NCBI GenBank assembly: GCA_963748545.1
Contig: CAVVJO010000036.1
Span: 124,001 to 188,000 of the forward strand
DNA: 64,000 nucleotides
Direction: 5' to 3'
Source of the DNA: Roseiarcus sp963748545
GTDB lineage: Bacteria > Pseudomonadota > Alphaproteobacteria > Rhizobiales > Beijerinckiaceae
Part shown: one piece after another, positions 53,963 to 62,450 of the stretch
Layout: each line of letters opens with the position of its first letter
Position numbering within the stretch: the stretch's first letter is position 1
The notes under the pieces: model-generated
The model's input: only the letters and a program-made list of their open reading frames with translations
Database searches by the model: none
What the model was told of the DNA's origin: nothing
Translations under genes and position numbers: made by a program

Positions 53963-55585
53963 ATGCCGCACATCGCATCGAAAATCAGCGCCGGCAGCGA
54001 GGTCTTCAAGGCCAACAAGGCCGGAATGGTCGCGTTGCTTCAGAAGGTTCAGGAGTATCAGCAACGGGCGGTTGCAAAGTCCGCGCAGGCCCGCGCGCGA
54101 TTCGAAAAGCGCGAGCAGTTGCTGCCGCGTGAGCGCCTCGCCCTGCTGCTCGACCACGGAGCGCCGTTCATCGAACTCTCCGCGCTCGCGGGTCTCGGGC
54201 TCGATAATCCCGATCTCGACAAGAGCGTCGCGGGAGGGGGCGTCGTGGCCGGCATCGGAATCGTCTCGGGCGCCCGGTGCATGATCAGCGTTTCCGATTC
54301 CGGCATCGACGCCGGCGCCCTTCAGCCCATGGGGCTCGACAAACAGCTGCGCGTCCAGGAGCTCGCGCTCGAGAACAAGCTGCCGTTTGTCCAGCTTGTG
54401 GAGAGCGCGGGCGCGAACCTGATGGCCTATCGGGTCGAAGAGTTCATCCGCGGCGGGAGCCTGTTTCGCAACCTCGCGCGCATGTCCGCGGCGGGGCTGC
54501 CGGTCATCACCGTCACCCACGGCTCGTCGACCGCCGGAGGCGCCTACCAGACCGGTCTGTCCGATTACATCGTCATGGTCCGCAACCGGACCCGCGCCTT
54601 TCTCGCCGGGCCGCCGCTGCTGAAAGCCGCGACCGGCGAGGAGGCGACGGAGGAACAGCTCGGCGGCGCCGAAATGCATACGTCGATCTCGGGTCTGGGC
54701 GACTATCTCGCCGAAGACGACCGCGACGCCATTCGCATCGCGCGTGAAATTCTCGCCCAGATCGACTGGAACAAGGGCTCGCCGGCCGAGCCGGTCCGTT
54801 CGTTCCAGCCCCCGCGCTACGACGCCGAAGACCTGCTTGGCCTGATGCCGATGGATTACCGGCGCCCGGTCGACATGAGGGAGATCATTGCCAGGATCGC
54901 CGACAACTCGGACTTCCTCGAAATTTCGGAGAACTATGGCGGTGCGACCGTCTGCGGCCATTTCCAAATCGAAGGCTGGCCGGTCGGCGTCATCACCAAC
55001 AACGGCCCGATCGATCCCGCCGGCGCGAACAAGGCGACCCACTTCATCCAGGCCTGCTGCCAATCGCGCACGCCGATCCTCTATCTGAACAACACCACCG
55101 GCTTCATGGTCGGACGGGCTTACGAGGAGGCGGGCGTCATCAAGCATGGCTCGAAGATGATTCAGGCGGTCACCAACGCAACCGTTCCTCAGATCACGAT
55201 CTATTGCGGCGCCTCGTTCGGCGCCGGCAACTACGGCATGTGCGGTCGCGGCTTCCACCCGCGCTTCTGCTTCTCGTGGCCTAACGCGAAGACGGCCGTC
55301 ATGGGCGGCGAGCAGGCGGCGAGGACCATGGCCATCGTCACGGAGGCCGCGATGAGGCGGAAAAGCGGCGAGGTCGATCAGCAGAAGCTCGACGATCTCC
55401 AACGCGCCATCGTCGACCGTTTCGATCGCCAGATGAGCGTGTTCGTGACAAGCGCGCGACTGCTCGACGACGGCGTGATCGATCCGAGGGATACGCGGAC
55501 GCTGGTCGGCCGGCTCCTCTCGATCTGCCGTGAAGCCGAGGCGAGAACGCCCCAGCCGATGCAGTTCGCCGTCGCCCGGCCTTGA
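53963..55585 (+). CDS. Acyl-CoA carboxylase carboxyltransferase (beta) subunit
   Basis: 540 residues of the MCC/PCC/geranyl-CoA carboxylase beta family: CMISVSDSGIDAGALQPMGLDKQLR (core VSDSGIDAGA), VTHGSSTAGGAYQTGLSDYIV, and FGAGNYGMCGRGFHPRF for the acyl-CoA site. The SGIDAGA and GSSTAGGAYQ wording recalls geranyl-CoA carboxylase (AtuC), but substrate is unproven. ATG 53963 (MPHIAS) chosen over an arginine-rich upstream extension. Transcribed with the biotin subunit. Confidence 0.88.
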   Translation: MPHIASKISAGSEVFKANKAGMVALLQKVQEYQQRAVAKSAQARARFEKREQLLPRERLALLLDHGAPFIELSALAGLGLDNPDLDKSVAGGGVVAGIGIVSGARCMISVSDSGIDAGALQPMGLDKQLRVQELALENKLPFVQLVESAGANLMAYRVEEFIRGGSLFRNLARMSAAGLPVITVTHGSSTAGGAYQTGLSDYIVMVRNRTRAFLAGPPLLKAATGEEATEEQLGGAEMHTSISGLGDYLAEDDRDAIRIAREILAQIDWNKGSPAEPVRSFQPPRYDAEDLLGLMPMDYRRPVDMREIIARIADNSDFLEISENYGGATVCGHFQIEGWPVGVITNNGPIDPAGANKATHFIQACCQSRTPILYLNNTTGFMVGRAYEEAGVIKHGSKMIQAVTNATVPQITIYCGASFGAGNYGMCGRGFHPRFCFSWPNAKTAVMGGEQAARTMAIVTEAAMRRKSGEVDQQKLDDLQRAIVDRFDRQMSVFVTSARLLDDGVIDPRDTRTLVGRLLSICREAEARTPQPMQFAVARP

Positions 55586-55611
55586 AAAAGACCGACGAGA
55601 AGGATCGTGCG

Positions 55612-57600
55612 ATGACGAAACGGACGCCGTTCAGCAAGATCCTTATCGCCAATCGAGGCGAGATTGCGCTTCGCATCATGCGCGCCGCGCGCGCGCACGG
55701 GTATCGCACGGTCGCGGTCTATTCGTCTGCGGACGCCGAGGCTCGCCACGTGTTCGAAGCCGACCAGGCCGTCTGGATCGGCGAATCGCCGCCGGCGCAG
55801 TCCTATCTCAATATCGCCGCCGTCATCGAAGCGGCGCGCCTCGTCGGCGCCGACGCCGTTCATCCGGGCTATGGGTTTCTCGCCGAGAACAAGGCGTTTG
55901 CGCTCGCGTGTCGCGACGCTGGACTTGTCTTCATCGGCCCTTCGCCCGAGTCGATCAACTCGATGGGGGACAAGGCCGGCGCTAAGCGGCGGATGTCGGA
56001 GGCCGGCGTTCCTTGCGTGCCCGGCTATCAGGGGACCGACCAGGATGAAGAGACGCTCGCCAAAGAGGCGGACCGGATCGGTTATCCGATCATGATCAAG
56101 GCGACCGCCGGAGGCGGCGGCCGGGGCATGCGGCTGGTTCCGACGTCCTCGGAATTTCTCGATTCGTTGCGGAGCGCCCGATCCGAGGCGCAAAACGCCT
56201 TCGGCGACGCGACCGTCATCCTGGAGCGCGCGATTGCCAATCCGCGGCATATCGAAATCCAGATCGTGGCGGACCGTTACGGCCATGCGATCCACCTGGG
56301 CGAGCGCGACTGCTCGGTCCAGCGCCGACATCAGAAGCTGATCGAGGAGGCGCCGTCCCCGCGCGTTTCAGCCGATCTCCGGGAACGGATGGGCGCGATC
56401 GCCGTCAACGCGACGAGGGCGATTGGCTACGAGGGCGCGGGAACGCTGGAGTTCCTGCTCGACGCCGAAGGACACTTCTACTTCATGGAGATGAACACCC
56501 GGCTGCAGGTCGAGCATCCCGTGACCGAAGCCGTCACCGGCGTCGACCTCGTCGACCTGCAATTGCGGATCGCTTCGGGCGAGCCGCTGCCGTTGACCCA
56601 AGCGGATGTGAAGTTCCGCGGCCACGCGGTCGAAGTGAGGCTCTGCGCGGAGGACGCAGACAAGGACTTCCTGCCGCAGAGCGGCGTCGTCGCCCTGTGG
56701 TCGGCCGGCGACGGCGTGCGGTGCGAGCACGCCCTGAAGTCAGGCGCGGAGATCCCGCCCTACTACGATTCGATGATCGCGAAGCTCATCGCCCACGGAT
56801 CGAGCCGGGAGGAAGCTCGCCGCAAACTTGTTCGCGGCCTCGAGGACACAGCCGCGCTCGGCGTCAAGACCAACCAGGCGTTTCTGAGAAGCTGCCTCAT
56901 GCATCCGGTCTTCGCCAACGGCGACGCGACGACGCGGTTCATTGGACAAAACCTGCCGGAGCTGTTGCGACGGAACGAGCAGCGCGATGCGCGAGCCAAA
57001 GCGCTGGCCGCAGCGCTGCTTATCGAGACCGCGCCCGAGGGCGGCCAGCGGAGGCTGGGGCGGCGGCTCGTGAGCGCGCTCCCGGTCGGATTGCGGTTCG
57101 ACATCAACGGAGAAACGCACACGGCGTCGCTGACCGCGCTGGGCGACCGGCGCCACCAGGTGACGATCGGAGAAACCCGGCGCGAAGTCGACATCGTCGA
57201 CCTCGGCGCGCATTCGGTTCGATTCCTTTGCGACCGCGTGATGGACAGCGCGGCCTACCTGCGCGACGGTCCTCGGCTGATGTTGCGTTACGAGGGCGAG
57301 AGCCACGAGATCGCGGATACGACGCGTGCTGCGAGCGTGCGACCGGACGGCGGCGGCGTGGGCGATGCGTATGTGCGGGCGTCCATGAACGGGCGCGTCG
57401 TCGCCACGTTCGCCGAGGTGGGCGACCTCGTCGACCCCGGTCAGCCGATCCTGGCGCTGGAGGCGATGAAGATGGAGCATCTTCACGTCGCAGCGCTCGC
57501 TGGCGCGCTCAAGGCGCTCCACGTGACAAAGGGCGATCAGGTGAGCGCCGGCAAAGTGCTGGCCGAGATCGACCCGGCCCCGGCGCACCGCGCGAACTGA
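55612..57600 (+). CDS. Acyl-CoA carboxylase biotin-carboxylase/BCCP (alpha) subunit
   Basis: 662 residues: biotin carboxylase (KILIANRGEIALRIMRAARAHG start; KATAGGGGRGMRLV ATP-grasp; FYFMEMNTRLQVEHPVTE) and a C-terminal biotinyl domain with biotin Lys620 in LALEAMKMEHLH. ATG 55612 has gagaagga upstream; TTG 55582, overlapping the beta stop, is the alternative. Fixes CO2 on biotin for the beta subunit. Confidence 0.92.
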   Translation: MTKRTPFSKILIANRGEIALRIMRAARAHGYRTVAVYSSADAEARHVFEADQAVWIGESPPAQSYLNIAAVIEAARLVGADAVHPGYGFLAENKAFALACRDAGLVFIGPSPESINSMGDKAGAKRRMSEAGVPCVPGYQGTDQDEETLAKEADRIGYPIMIKATAGGGGRGMRLVPTSSEFLDSLRSARSEAQNAFGDATVILERAIANPRHIEIQIVADRYGHAIHLGERDCSVQRRHQKLIEEAPSPRVSADLRERMGAIAVNATRAIGYEGAGTLEFLLDAEGHFYFMEMNTRLQVEHPVTEAVTGVDLVDLQLRIASGEPLPLTQADVKFRGHAVEVRLCAEDADKDFLPQSGVVALWSAGDGVRCEHALKSGAEIPPYYDSMIAKLIAHGSSREEARRKLVRGLEDTAALGVKTNQAFLRSCLMHPVFANGDATTRFIGQNLPELLRRNEQRDARAKALAAALLIETAPEGGQRRLGRRLVSALPVGLRFDINGETHTASLTALGDRRHQVTIGETRREVDIVDLGAHSVRFLCDRVMDSAAYLRDGPRLMLRYEGESHEIADTTRAASVRPDGGGVGDAYVRASMNGRVVATFAEVGDLVDPGQPILALEAMKMEHLHVAALAGALKALHVTKGDQVSAGKVLAEIDPAPAHRAN

Positions 57601-57618
57601 AAACCGGAGGTAGCCAGA

Positions 57619-58398
57619 GTGAGCGATAGTCCTTCCGTTCTGACCGAGAAGCGTGGCGTCGCTTTCTGGATCACGATCAATCGCCCGGACAAGCGAAACG
57701 CCCTCAACGCCAGCGTCATCGCCGGGATCCGGCAGGGCTATCGCGACGCGCACGCCGATCCCGAGGTCCGAGCAATCGTCGTCACTGGGGCGGGCGAAAA
57801 GGCGTTCTGCGCCGGCGGCGACCTGCAGCCCGGCGGGGGTTTCGCTTTCGATCTCTCGAGGCCGAATCTCGAATACGCCGACTTGTTGCGCGAAGCGCGG
57901 TCCGCCACTCTTCCAACGCTCGCACGCATCAATGGCGCATGCATGGCCGGGGGCATGGGGATTGCGTGCATGACCGACTTCGCCATCGCCGCCGATCATG
58001 CGGTCTTTGGGCTGCCCGAGGTGCGCGTCGGCGTTTTCCCGATGCAGGTCATGTGTCTGCTCATGCGGCTCGCCCCGGCGCGGGCCGTGCGCGAGTGGGC
58101 CATCGCAGGCGAATCGTTCACCAGCCAGGAGGCGAAATCGACGGGATTGGTCAACCATGTCGTCCCGGGTTCCGAACTCGACGCCAAGGTCGAATGGCTG
58201 ATCGCCCGCATCGCCGACAAATCGCCGACCGCCATCCGCAGGGGCAAGTCCGCGATGCGCGCGATCGAATCGATGTCGTTCGAGGAATCGATCGCCTACA
58301 CCGAGGGCCAGATCATCCTCACGGCGCTCACCGAGGACGCCAAGGAAGGCCTCGCCGCCTTCAACGACAAGCGCAAGCCGGTCTGGACCGGACGCTGA
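57619..58398 (+). CDS. Enoyl-CoA hydratase/isomerase family protein
   Basis: 259 residues, crotonase fold: NRPDKRNALNASVIAGI, oxyanion loop GEKAFCAGGDLQ, and ARINGACMAGGMGIACMTDFAIAA. It starts at GTG 57619 after ggaggt. In atu/liu-type clusters a hydratase of this size follows the carboxylase and hydrates the carboxylated enoyl-CoA; this is the likely role here. Confidence 0.85.
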   Translation: MSDSPSVLTEKRGVAFWITINRPDKRNALNASVIAGIRQGYRDAHADPEVRAIVVTGAGEKAFCAGGDLQPGGGFAFDLSRPNLEYADLLREARSATLPTLARINGACMAGGMGIACMTDFAIAADHAVFGLPEVRVGVFPMQVMCLLMRLAPARAVREWAIAGESFTSQEAKSTGLVNHVVPGSELDAKVEWLIARIADKSPTAIRRGKSAMRAIESMSFEESIAYTEGQIILTALTEDAKEGLAAFNDKRKPVWTGR

Positions 58399-58626
58399 GC
58401 GTTAGCCCCTGCCAAAGCGCGCGACCACGGCCCAGCCCGGTCTCCGGAAGCGGAGAGAATAGCCCTCGCGCCAGCATCGCAGGCCAAACGCGCCGGCAAG
58501 ACGGCGTGAGGCCCGATCGAGGATTGGCTGCGGGTTGCTTAAGCTTCATCGAATTGATATCGTATCTCGCAAGTGCAAAGGCACATATGCAACCCCTAAA
58601 ATCTGTGTTTTATTGTGAGGCGCCGC

Positions 58627-59025
58627 ATGACCGCGCAATCGATCTTGTGCCGACTTTCGGCGGTCGCCGGAGCAAGTCTAATCGCCATGTCGGCAGCGCC
58701 GGCCGAAACGCGGTTGATGTCCGATCCGAGCGGCGAGGTCCTTAACGCCGCGGTTCTCGGCCCAGCGCCCGCGGACGCCAACGCGAGTGCGCCGGCTTCG
58801 ATCTCGAATATGTCTCAAGGGGTCGTGAATGTCGCCGCCCCTGCTGTGGTCGAGGCGCCGGCCGGCGTCGCGTCCGCGCCGTCGCCTTCCTCGGCCTCAG
58901 CGGAAGATCCCTTGGTCGCGGGGCCGGCTCCCGAAGTTGCTCAGGCGGCGTATGCGCCGGCGCCATCGTGGTTGTCTCGCGTCGGGCGCTTTATCGCCGG
59001 CGTGGTCCAATCGAGCGGGAAGTGA
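58627..59025 (+). CDS. Small exported protein, unknown
   Basis: 132 residues from ATG 58627 (a GTG at 58615 is in frame). A signal peptide ends near APA-E (about 28). The rest is an alanine/proline-rich, low-complexity chain ending in a short amphipathic helix (SWLSRVGRFIAGVVQSSGK). Expressed from an AT-rich upstream region (58545-58620). No family recognised. Confidence 0.6.
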   Translation: MTAQSILCRLSAVAGASLIAMSAAPAETRLMSDPSGEVLNAAVLGPAPADANASAPASISNMSQGVVNVAAPAVVEAPAGVASAPSPSSASAEDPLVAGPAPEVAQAAYAPAPSWLSRVGRFIAGVVQSSGK

Positions 59026-59064
59026 GGCGGCGCGGAGTCGCCCTGAGCCGAGCGGACGCTCGGC

Positions 59065-60009
59065 TTACGTGTTCGGCAGATTGCGCGCCAACGCCTCCAG
59101 GACGGCCATGCGCACGGCGACGCCCATTTCGACTTGCTCGCGGATCAGGGACTGCGCCCCGTCGGCGACGGCCGTGTCGATTTCGACGCCCCGGTTCATC
59201 GGCCCCGGATGCATGACGAGCGCGCCGGGTTTTGCGCAATTGAGCTTGCCCTGATCGAGCCCGAAATAACGGAAATACTCCTTGGTGCTCGGCACGAAGG
59301 CGCCGGCCATCCGCTCCCTCTGAAGGCGCAGCATCATTACGATGTCGGCGTCCGCAAGTCCCGCGCGCATATCGCGAAAAACCTCGACGCCCATCGCCTC
59401 GACGCCGGCCGGGAGCAGCGTCGAGGGGCCGACCACCCGCACCCGCGCGCCAAGCTTGCCGAGAAGCAGAATGTTCGAGCGCGCGACCCGCGAATGAAGG
59501 ATGTCGCCGCAGATCGCAACCGTGAGCCCTTCGATGCGCCCGAGATTGCGGCGAATGGTCAGCGCGTCGAGGAGCGCCTGGGTCGGATGCTCGTGCGCGC
59601 CGTCGCCGGCGTTGATGACCGAGCAGTCGACCTTGCGCGCAAGCAGCGACACCGCGCCAGCGGCGTGGTGACGCACGACCAGAATGTCGGGGCGCATGGC
59701 GTTCAGCGTCATCGCCGTGTCGATCAGCGTCTCGCCTTTTTTGACGCTCGAGGCGCCGACCGCCATGTTCATCACGTCCGCGCCGAGCCGTTTGCCGGCC
59801 AGTTCGAACGACGACTGGGTGCGGGTCGAGGCCTCGAAGAAGAGATTGATCTGGGTGCGCCCGCGCAAGGTCGCGCGCTTCTTTTCAACCTGGCGGGAGA
59901 CCGCCACGGCTTCGTCGGCAAGGTCCAGCAGCGCCTCGATTTCGAGGCGGTCGAGATGCTCGATGCCGAGAAGATGGCGCTGGGAAAAGACGGGCGGTGC
60001 GGAGGTCAT
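59065..60009 (-). CDS. pyrB: Aspartate carbamoyltransferase catalytic subunit
   Basis: 314 residues: STRT 61-64 (carbamoyl phosphate site), HPTQ 141-144, and HPGPMNRGVE near the end. Second step of UMP synthesis. ATG 60009 gives MTSAPPVFSQRHLLGIEHLD. pyrC is not adjacent in the window. Confidence 0.95.
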   Translation of the reverse strand: MTSAPPVFSQRHLLGIEHLDRLEIEALLDLADEAVAVSRQVEKKRATLRGRTQINLFFEASTRTQSSFELAGKRLGADVMNMAVGASSVKKGETLIDTAMTLNAMRPDILVVRHHAAGAVSLLARKVDCSVINAGDGAHEHPTQALLDALTIRRNLGRIEGLTVAICGDILHSRVARSNILLLGKLGARVRVVGPSTLLPAGVEAMGVEVFRDMRAGLADADIVMMLRLQRERMAGAFVPSTKEYFRYFGLDQGKLNCAKPGALVMHPGPMNRGVEIDTAVADGAQSLIREQVEMGVAVRMAVLEALARNLPNT

Positions 60010-60029
60010 GGCGGACGCGAGCTTTGGGC

Positions 60030-60485
60030 TCAGCGCCCGAGTTTTGCAAGCGTCGCCGGATCGGCCTCGCCGGCGAAGTACGTCTCCAGGCATTGAGCGA
60101 ACACTGCCGCCTCGGGGGCGGCGATGCGGAACAAGGTCAGGGACGAGCGGAATTTCGCCTCATCGACCGGGCCGAAGATCCGCCTGGCCGTCCGCCCTTT
60201 CACCGCAAGCACGACCTGTGCGCATTCGAGCAGTCTTGCGCCAAGAATGGAGTGGGCCAAATAGGCCTTCGCCTCGTCAATGGACGAGATGGCGTAAAAC
60301 ACGGAGGTCGGACTGAAGCCAAGCCCGGCGATCTGCGGGAAGACGAACCACATCCAGTGGGACCGTTTCTCGCCGGCCTGAAGCTCGCGCAGGACCGTAT
60401 CGTAGACCGGCGCCTGCGCGTCGACGAAGCGTTGCAGGTTGAAGGGGTCGTCTGCGCTCACGACGCCAGCTTTCCGCGCGGTCAC
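60030..60485 (-). CDS. DUF1810 family protein
   Basis: 151 residues: DPFNLQRFVDAQAPVYDTVLREL and KRSHWMWFVFPQIAGLGFSPTS (core SHWMWFVFPQ) identify DUF1810, whose function is unknown. GTG 60485 overlaps the TGA of the SDR gene (GTGA). Confidence 0.85.
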   Translation of the reverse strand: MTARKAGVVSADDPFNLQRFVDAQAPVYDTVLRELQAGEKRSHWMWFVFPQIAGLGFSPTSVFYAISSIDEAKAYLAHSILGARLLECAQVVLAVKGRTARRIFGPVDEAKFRSSLTLFRIAAPEAAVFAQCLETYFAGEADPATLAKLGR

Positions 60486-61339
60486 CCGGCCTTGGGATAA
60501 TCCGCGCCGCGCGCGACCGCCTCGACCAACTCATGCTCCTTGCGCAACGCCTCGATCTCGGAGCCGATGACGTCATAGGCGATATTCCCGAGCGGGAGTC
60601 TCAGCGGCGGATCGCTTCGCTCGACCGTCGCGATGATCGCTTCGGCGCCGCGGACAGGATCGCCTGGCTGCTGGCCGCTGTAGGTCTGGATCTGGTTGCG
60701 TCGGGCGATCGCGGTGTCCGCGTAAGCCTCGATCGGGCGGTTCGGCGTTTTGAGCGACCGACCGCCCCAGTCCGTGCGGAACGGTCCCGGCTCGACGATC
60801 AGCACCTTGATCCCGAGCGGCCCAACCTCCTTGGACAGCGCCTCCGACAGGCCCTCGAGAGCGAACTTGGTCGCGGCGTAGTAAGCGGAGCCGGGATTGC
60901 CAATGAAGCCGCCCACCGAGGAAATGTTGACCACGGCGCCCGACTTCTGCGCCCGCATGATCGGCAAGACCGCGCGGGTCAGGGCGGCGAGGCCGAAGAA
61001 ATTGGTCTCGAACATGGCGCGGATGTCCGCGTCGTCGGCCTCTTCGACCGCCGCGAGATAGCCGTAGCCGGCGTTGTTGACGAGCACGTCGATGCGCCCG
61101 AACGCCGCCGTCGTCGCCTTGACCGCCGCGGCGATCTCGGCCGGCCTGTCGACATCGAGCTTCAGCGCCAGGGCGGTTGCGTCATGGCCGCGAACGAGAT
61201 CGGCGACCTTGGCGACGTCGCGCGCGGTCGCGGCGACCCGGTAGCCGCGCCCAATCAGGATCCTGGCCAGCTCGCGCCCGAAGCCGGTCGAGCAGCCGGT
61301 GATGAGCCACACAGGCTTGTCGTATGGAGTCTCGGCCAT
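60482..61339 (-). CDS. Short-chain dehydrogenase/reductase (SDR)
   Basis: 285 residues, classical SDR: TGCSTGFGREL (15-25), NNAG at 88-91, catalytic serine near 140, Y154xxxK158 (SAYYAATKFALEGL). Closely similar along its length to the next gene upstream, a tandem duplicate. NADP(H)-dependent oxidation of an unknown substrate. Confidence 0.88.
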   Translation of the reverse strand: MAETPYDKPVWLITGCSTGFGRELARILIGRGYRVAATARDVAKVADLVRGHDATALALKLDVDRPAEIAAAVKATTAAFGRIDVLVNNAGYGYLAAVEEADDADIRAMFETNFFGLAALTRAVLPIMRAQKSGAVVNISSVGGFIGNPGSAYYAATKFALEGLSEALSKEVGPLGIKVLIVEPGPFRTDWGGRSLKTPNRPIEAYADTAIARRNQIQTYSGQQPGDPVRGAEAIIATVERSDPPLRLPLGNIAYDVIGSEIEALRKEHELVEAVARGADYPKAG

Positions 61340-61346
61340 GGCGATC

Positions 61347-62204
61347 TCACCCCGCTTTCGGAAAGTCTGCGCCGCGCGCGACCTTCTCGACCGAGGCGAT
61401 CTCCTTCCGCATCGCTTCGATCTTGGCGGTCATCCCCTCGAAGGCGATGCCGCCGAGAGGCAGGCGGAGGGGCGGATTGGCGCTCTCGACCGCCGCGATG
61501 ATCGCCTCGGCCGCGCGGGCCGGGTCTCCCGGCTGCGCGCCGCTGTATCCTTGGATCGCCTTTCGCCGCGCGACCGCGGTCTCGGCGTAGGCCTCGATCG
61601 GGCGCTTCGGCGTCTTGAGGGATCGGCCGGCCCAGTCAGTGCGGAAGGGGCCCGGCTCGACGATCAGAACCTTGATCCCAAATGAGGCGACTTCCTTGGC
61701 GAGCGCCTCCGACAGACCCTCGACCGCGAATTTTGTGGCGTTGTAATAGCCAGTCCCAGGAAAGCCGATAAATCCGCCCTGCGAGGAAATGTTGACGATC
61801 GCGCCGGACTTCTGCGCCCGCATCAGCGGCAGGACCGCGCGGGTCATGGCGGCTAGCCCGAACACGTTGGTCTCGAACATGGCGCGGATATCGGCGTCCT
61901 CGCCTTCCTCGATCGCCGACAGGTAGCCGTAACCGGCGTTGTTGACGAGCACGTCGATCCGGCCGAATTTTTGCTTCGCCGCCTCGACGACGGCTGGGAT
62001 GTCCAACGTCTTGTCGACGTCCAGCTTTTGCGCCAGCGCTGCGGCGTCATGGCCGGCGACGAGATCGGCGAGCGTTCCGGGATCGCGCGCGGTCGCAACG
62101 ACGCGATAGCCGCGTTGGATCAAGATCGTCGCCAGCTCGCGCCCGAATCCGGTCGAGCACCCGGTGATGAGCCATACGGGTTTGTCGTGGGAAGCGTCGG
62201 CCAT
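61347..62204 (-). CDS. Short-chain dehydrogenase/reductase (SDR), tandem paralogue
   Basis: 285 residues, same length and block order as the preceding SDR (PVWLITGCSTGFGRELA; YYNATKFAVEGLSEAL; FRTDWAGRSLKTPKRPIEAYA). ATG 62204 (MADASHDKPVW) is the natural start. The pair probably arose by local duplication; Ala/Val and Arg/Lys swaps dominate the differences. Confidence 0.88.
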   Translation of the reverse strand: MADASHDKPVWLITGCSTGFGRELATILIQRGYRVVATARDPGTLADLVAGHDAAALAQKLDVDKTLDIPAVVEAAKQKFGRIDVLVNNAGYGYLSAIEEGEDADIRAMFETNVFGLAAMTRAVLPLMRAQKSGAIVNISSQGGFIGFPGTGYYNATKFAVEGLSEALAKEVASFGIKVLIVEPGPFRTDWAGRSLKTPKRPIEAYAETAVARRKAIQGYSGAQPGDPARAAEAIIAAVESANPPLRLPLGGIAFEGMTAKIEAMRKEIASVEKVARGADFPKAG

Positions 62205-62450
62205 GGCGACCTCTCTAGGATATGGGGGAAGGCCGTTATAGTGGCATGTCAGCGCGGGTGCGCGCAATCCGGGCTGACATGCCGGTTGACTCTGCTGGCT
62301 TTCGGCTAAGAGAGAGACCGTTTAAGGGCATCTCCGGCCGCCGCCAAACCATTCCACAATTCCGCCCCGATTTGACACGCGGCCCCCGCCTCTCCATATC
62401 CCCGCCCCGAACACGCGGTCCGCCCCACGCGGTCCGCCGAAGGACGTTGC

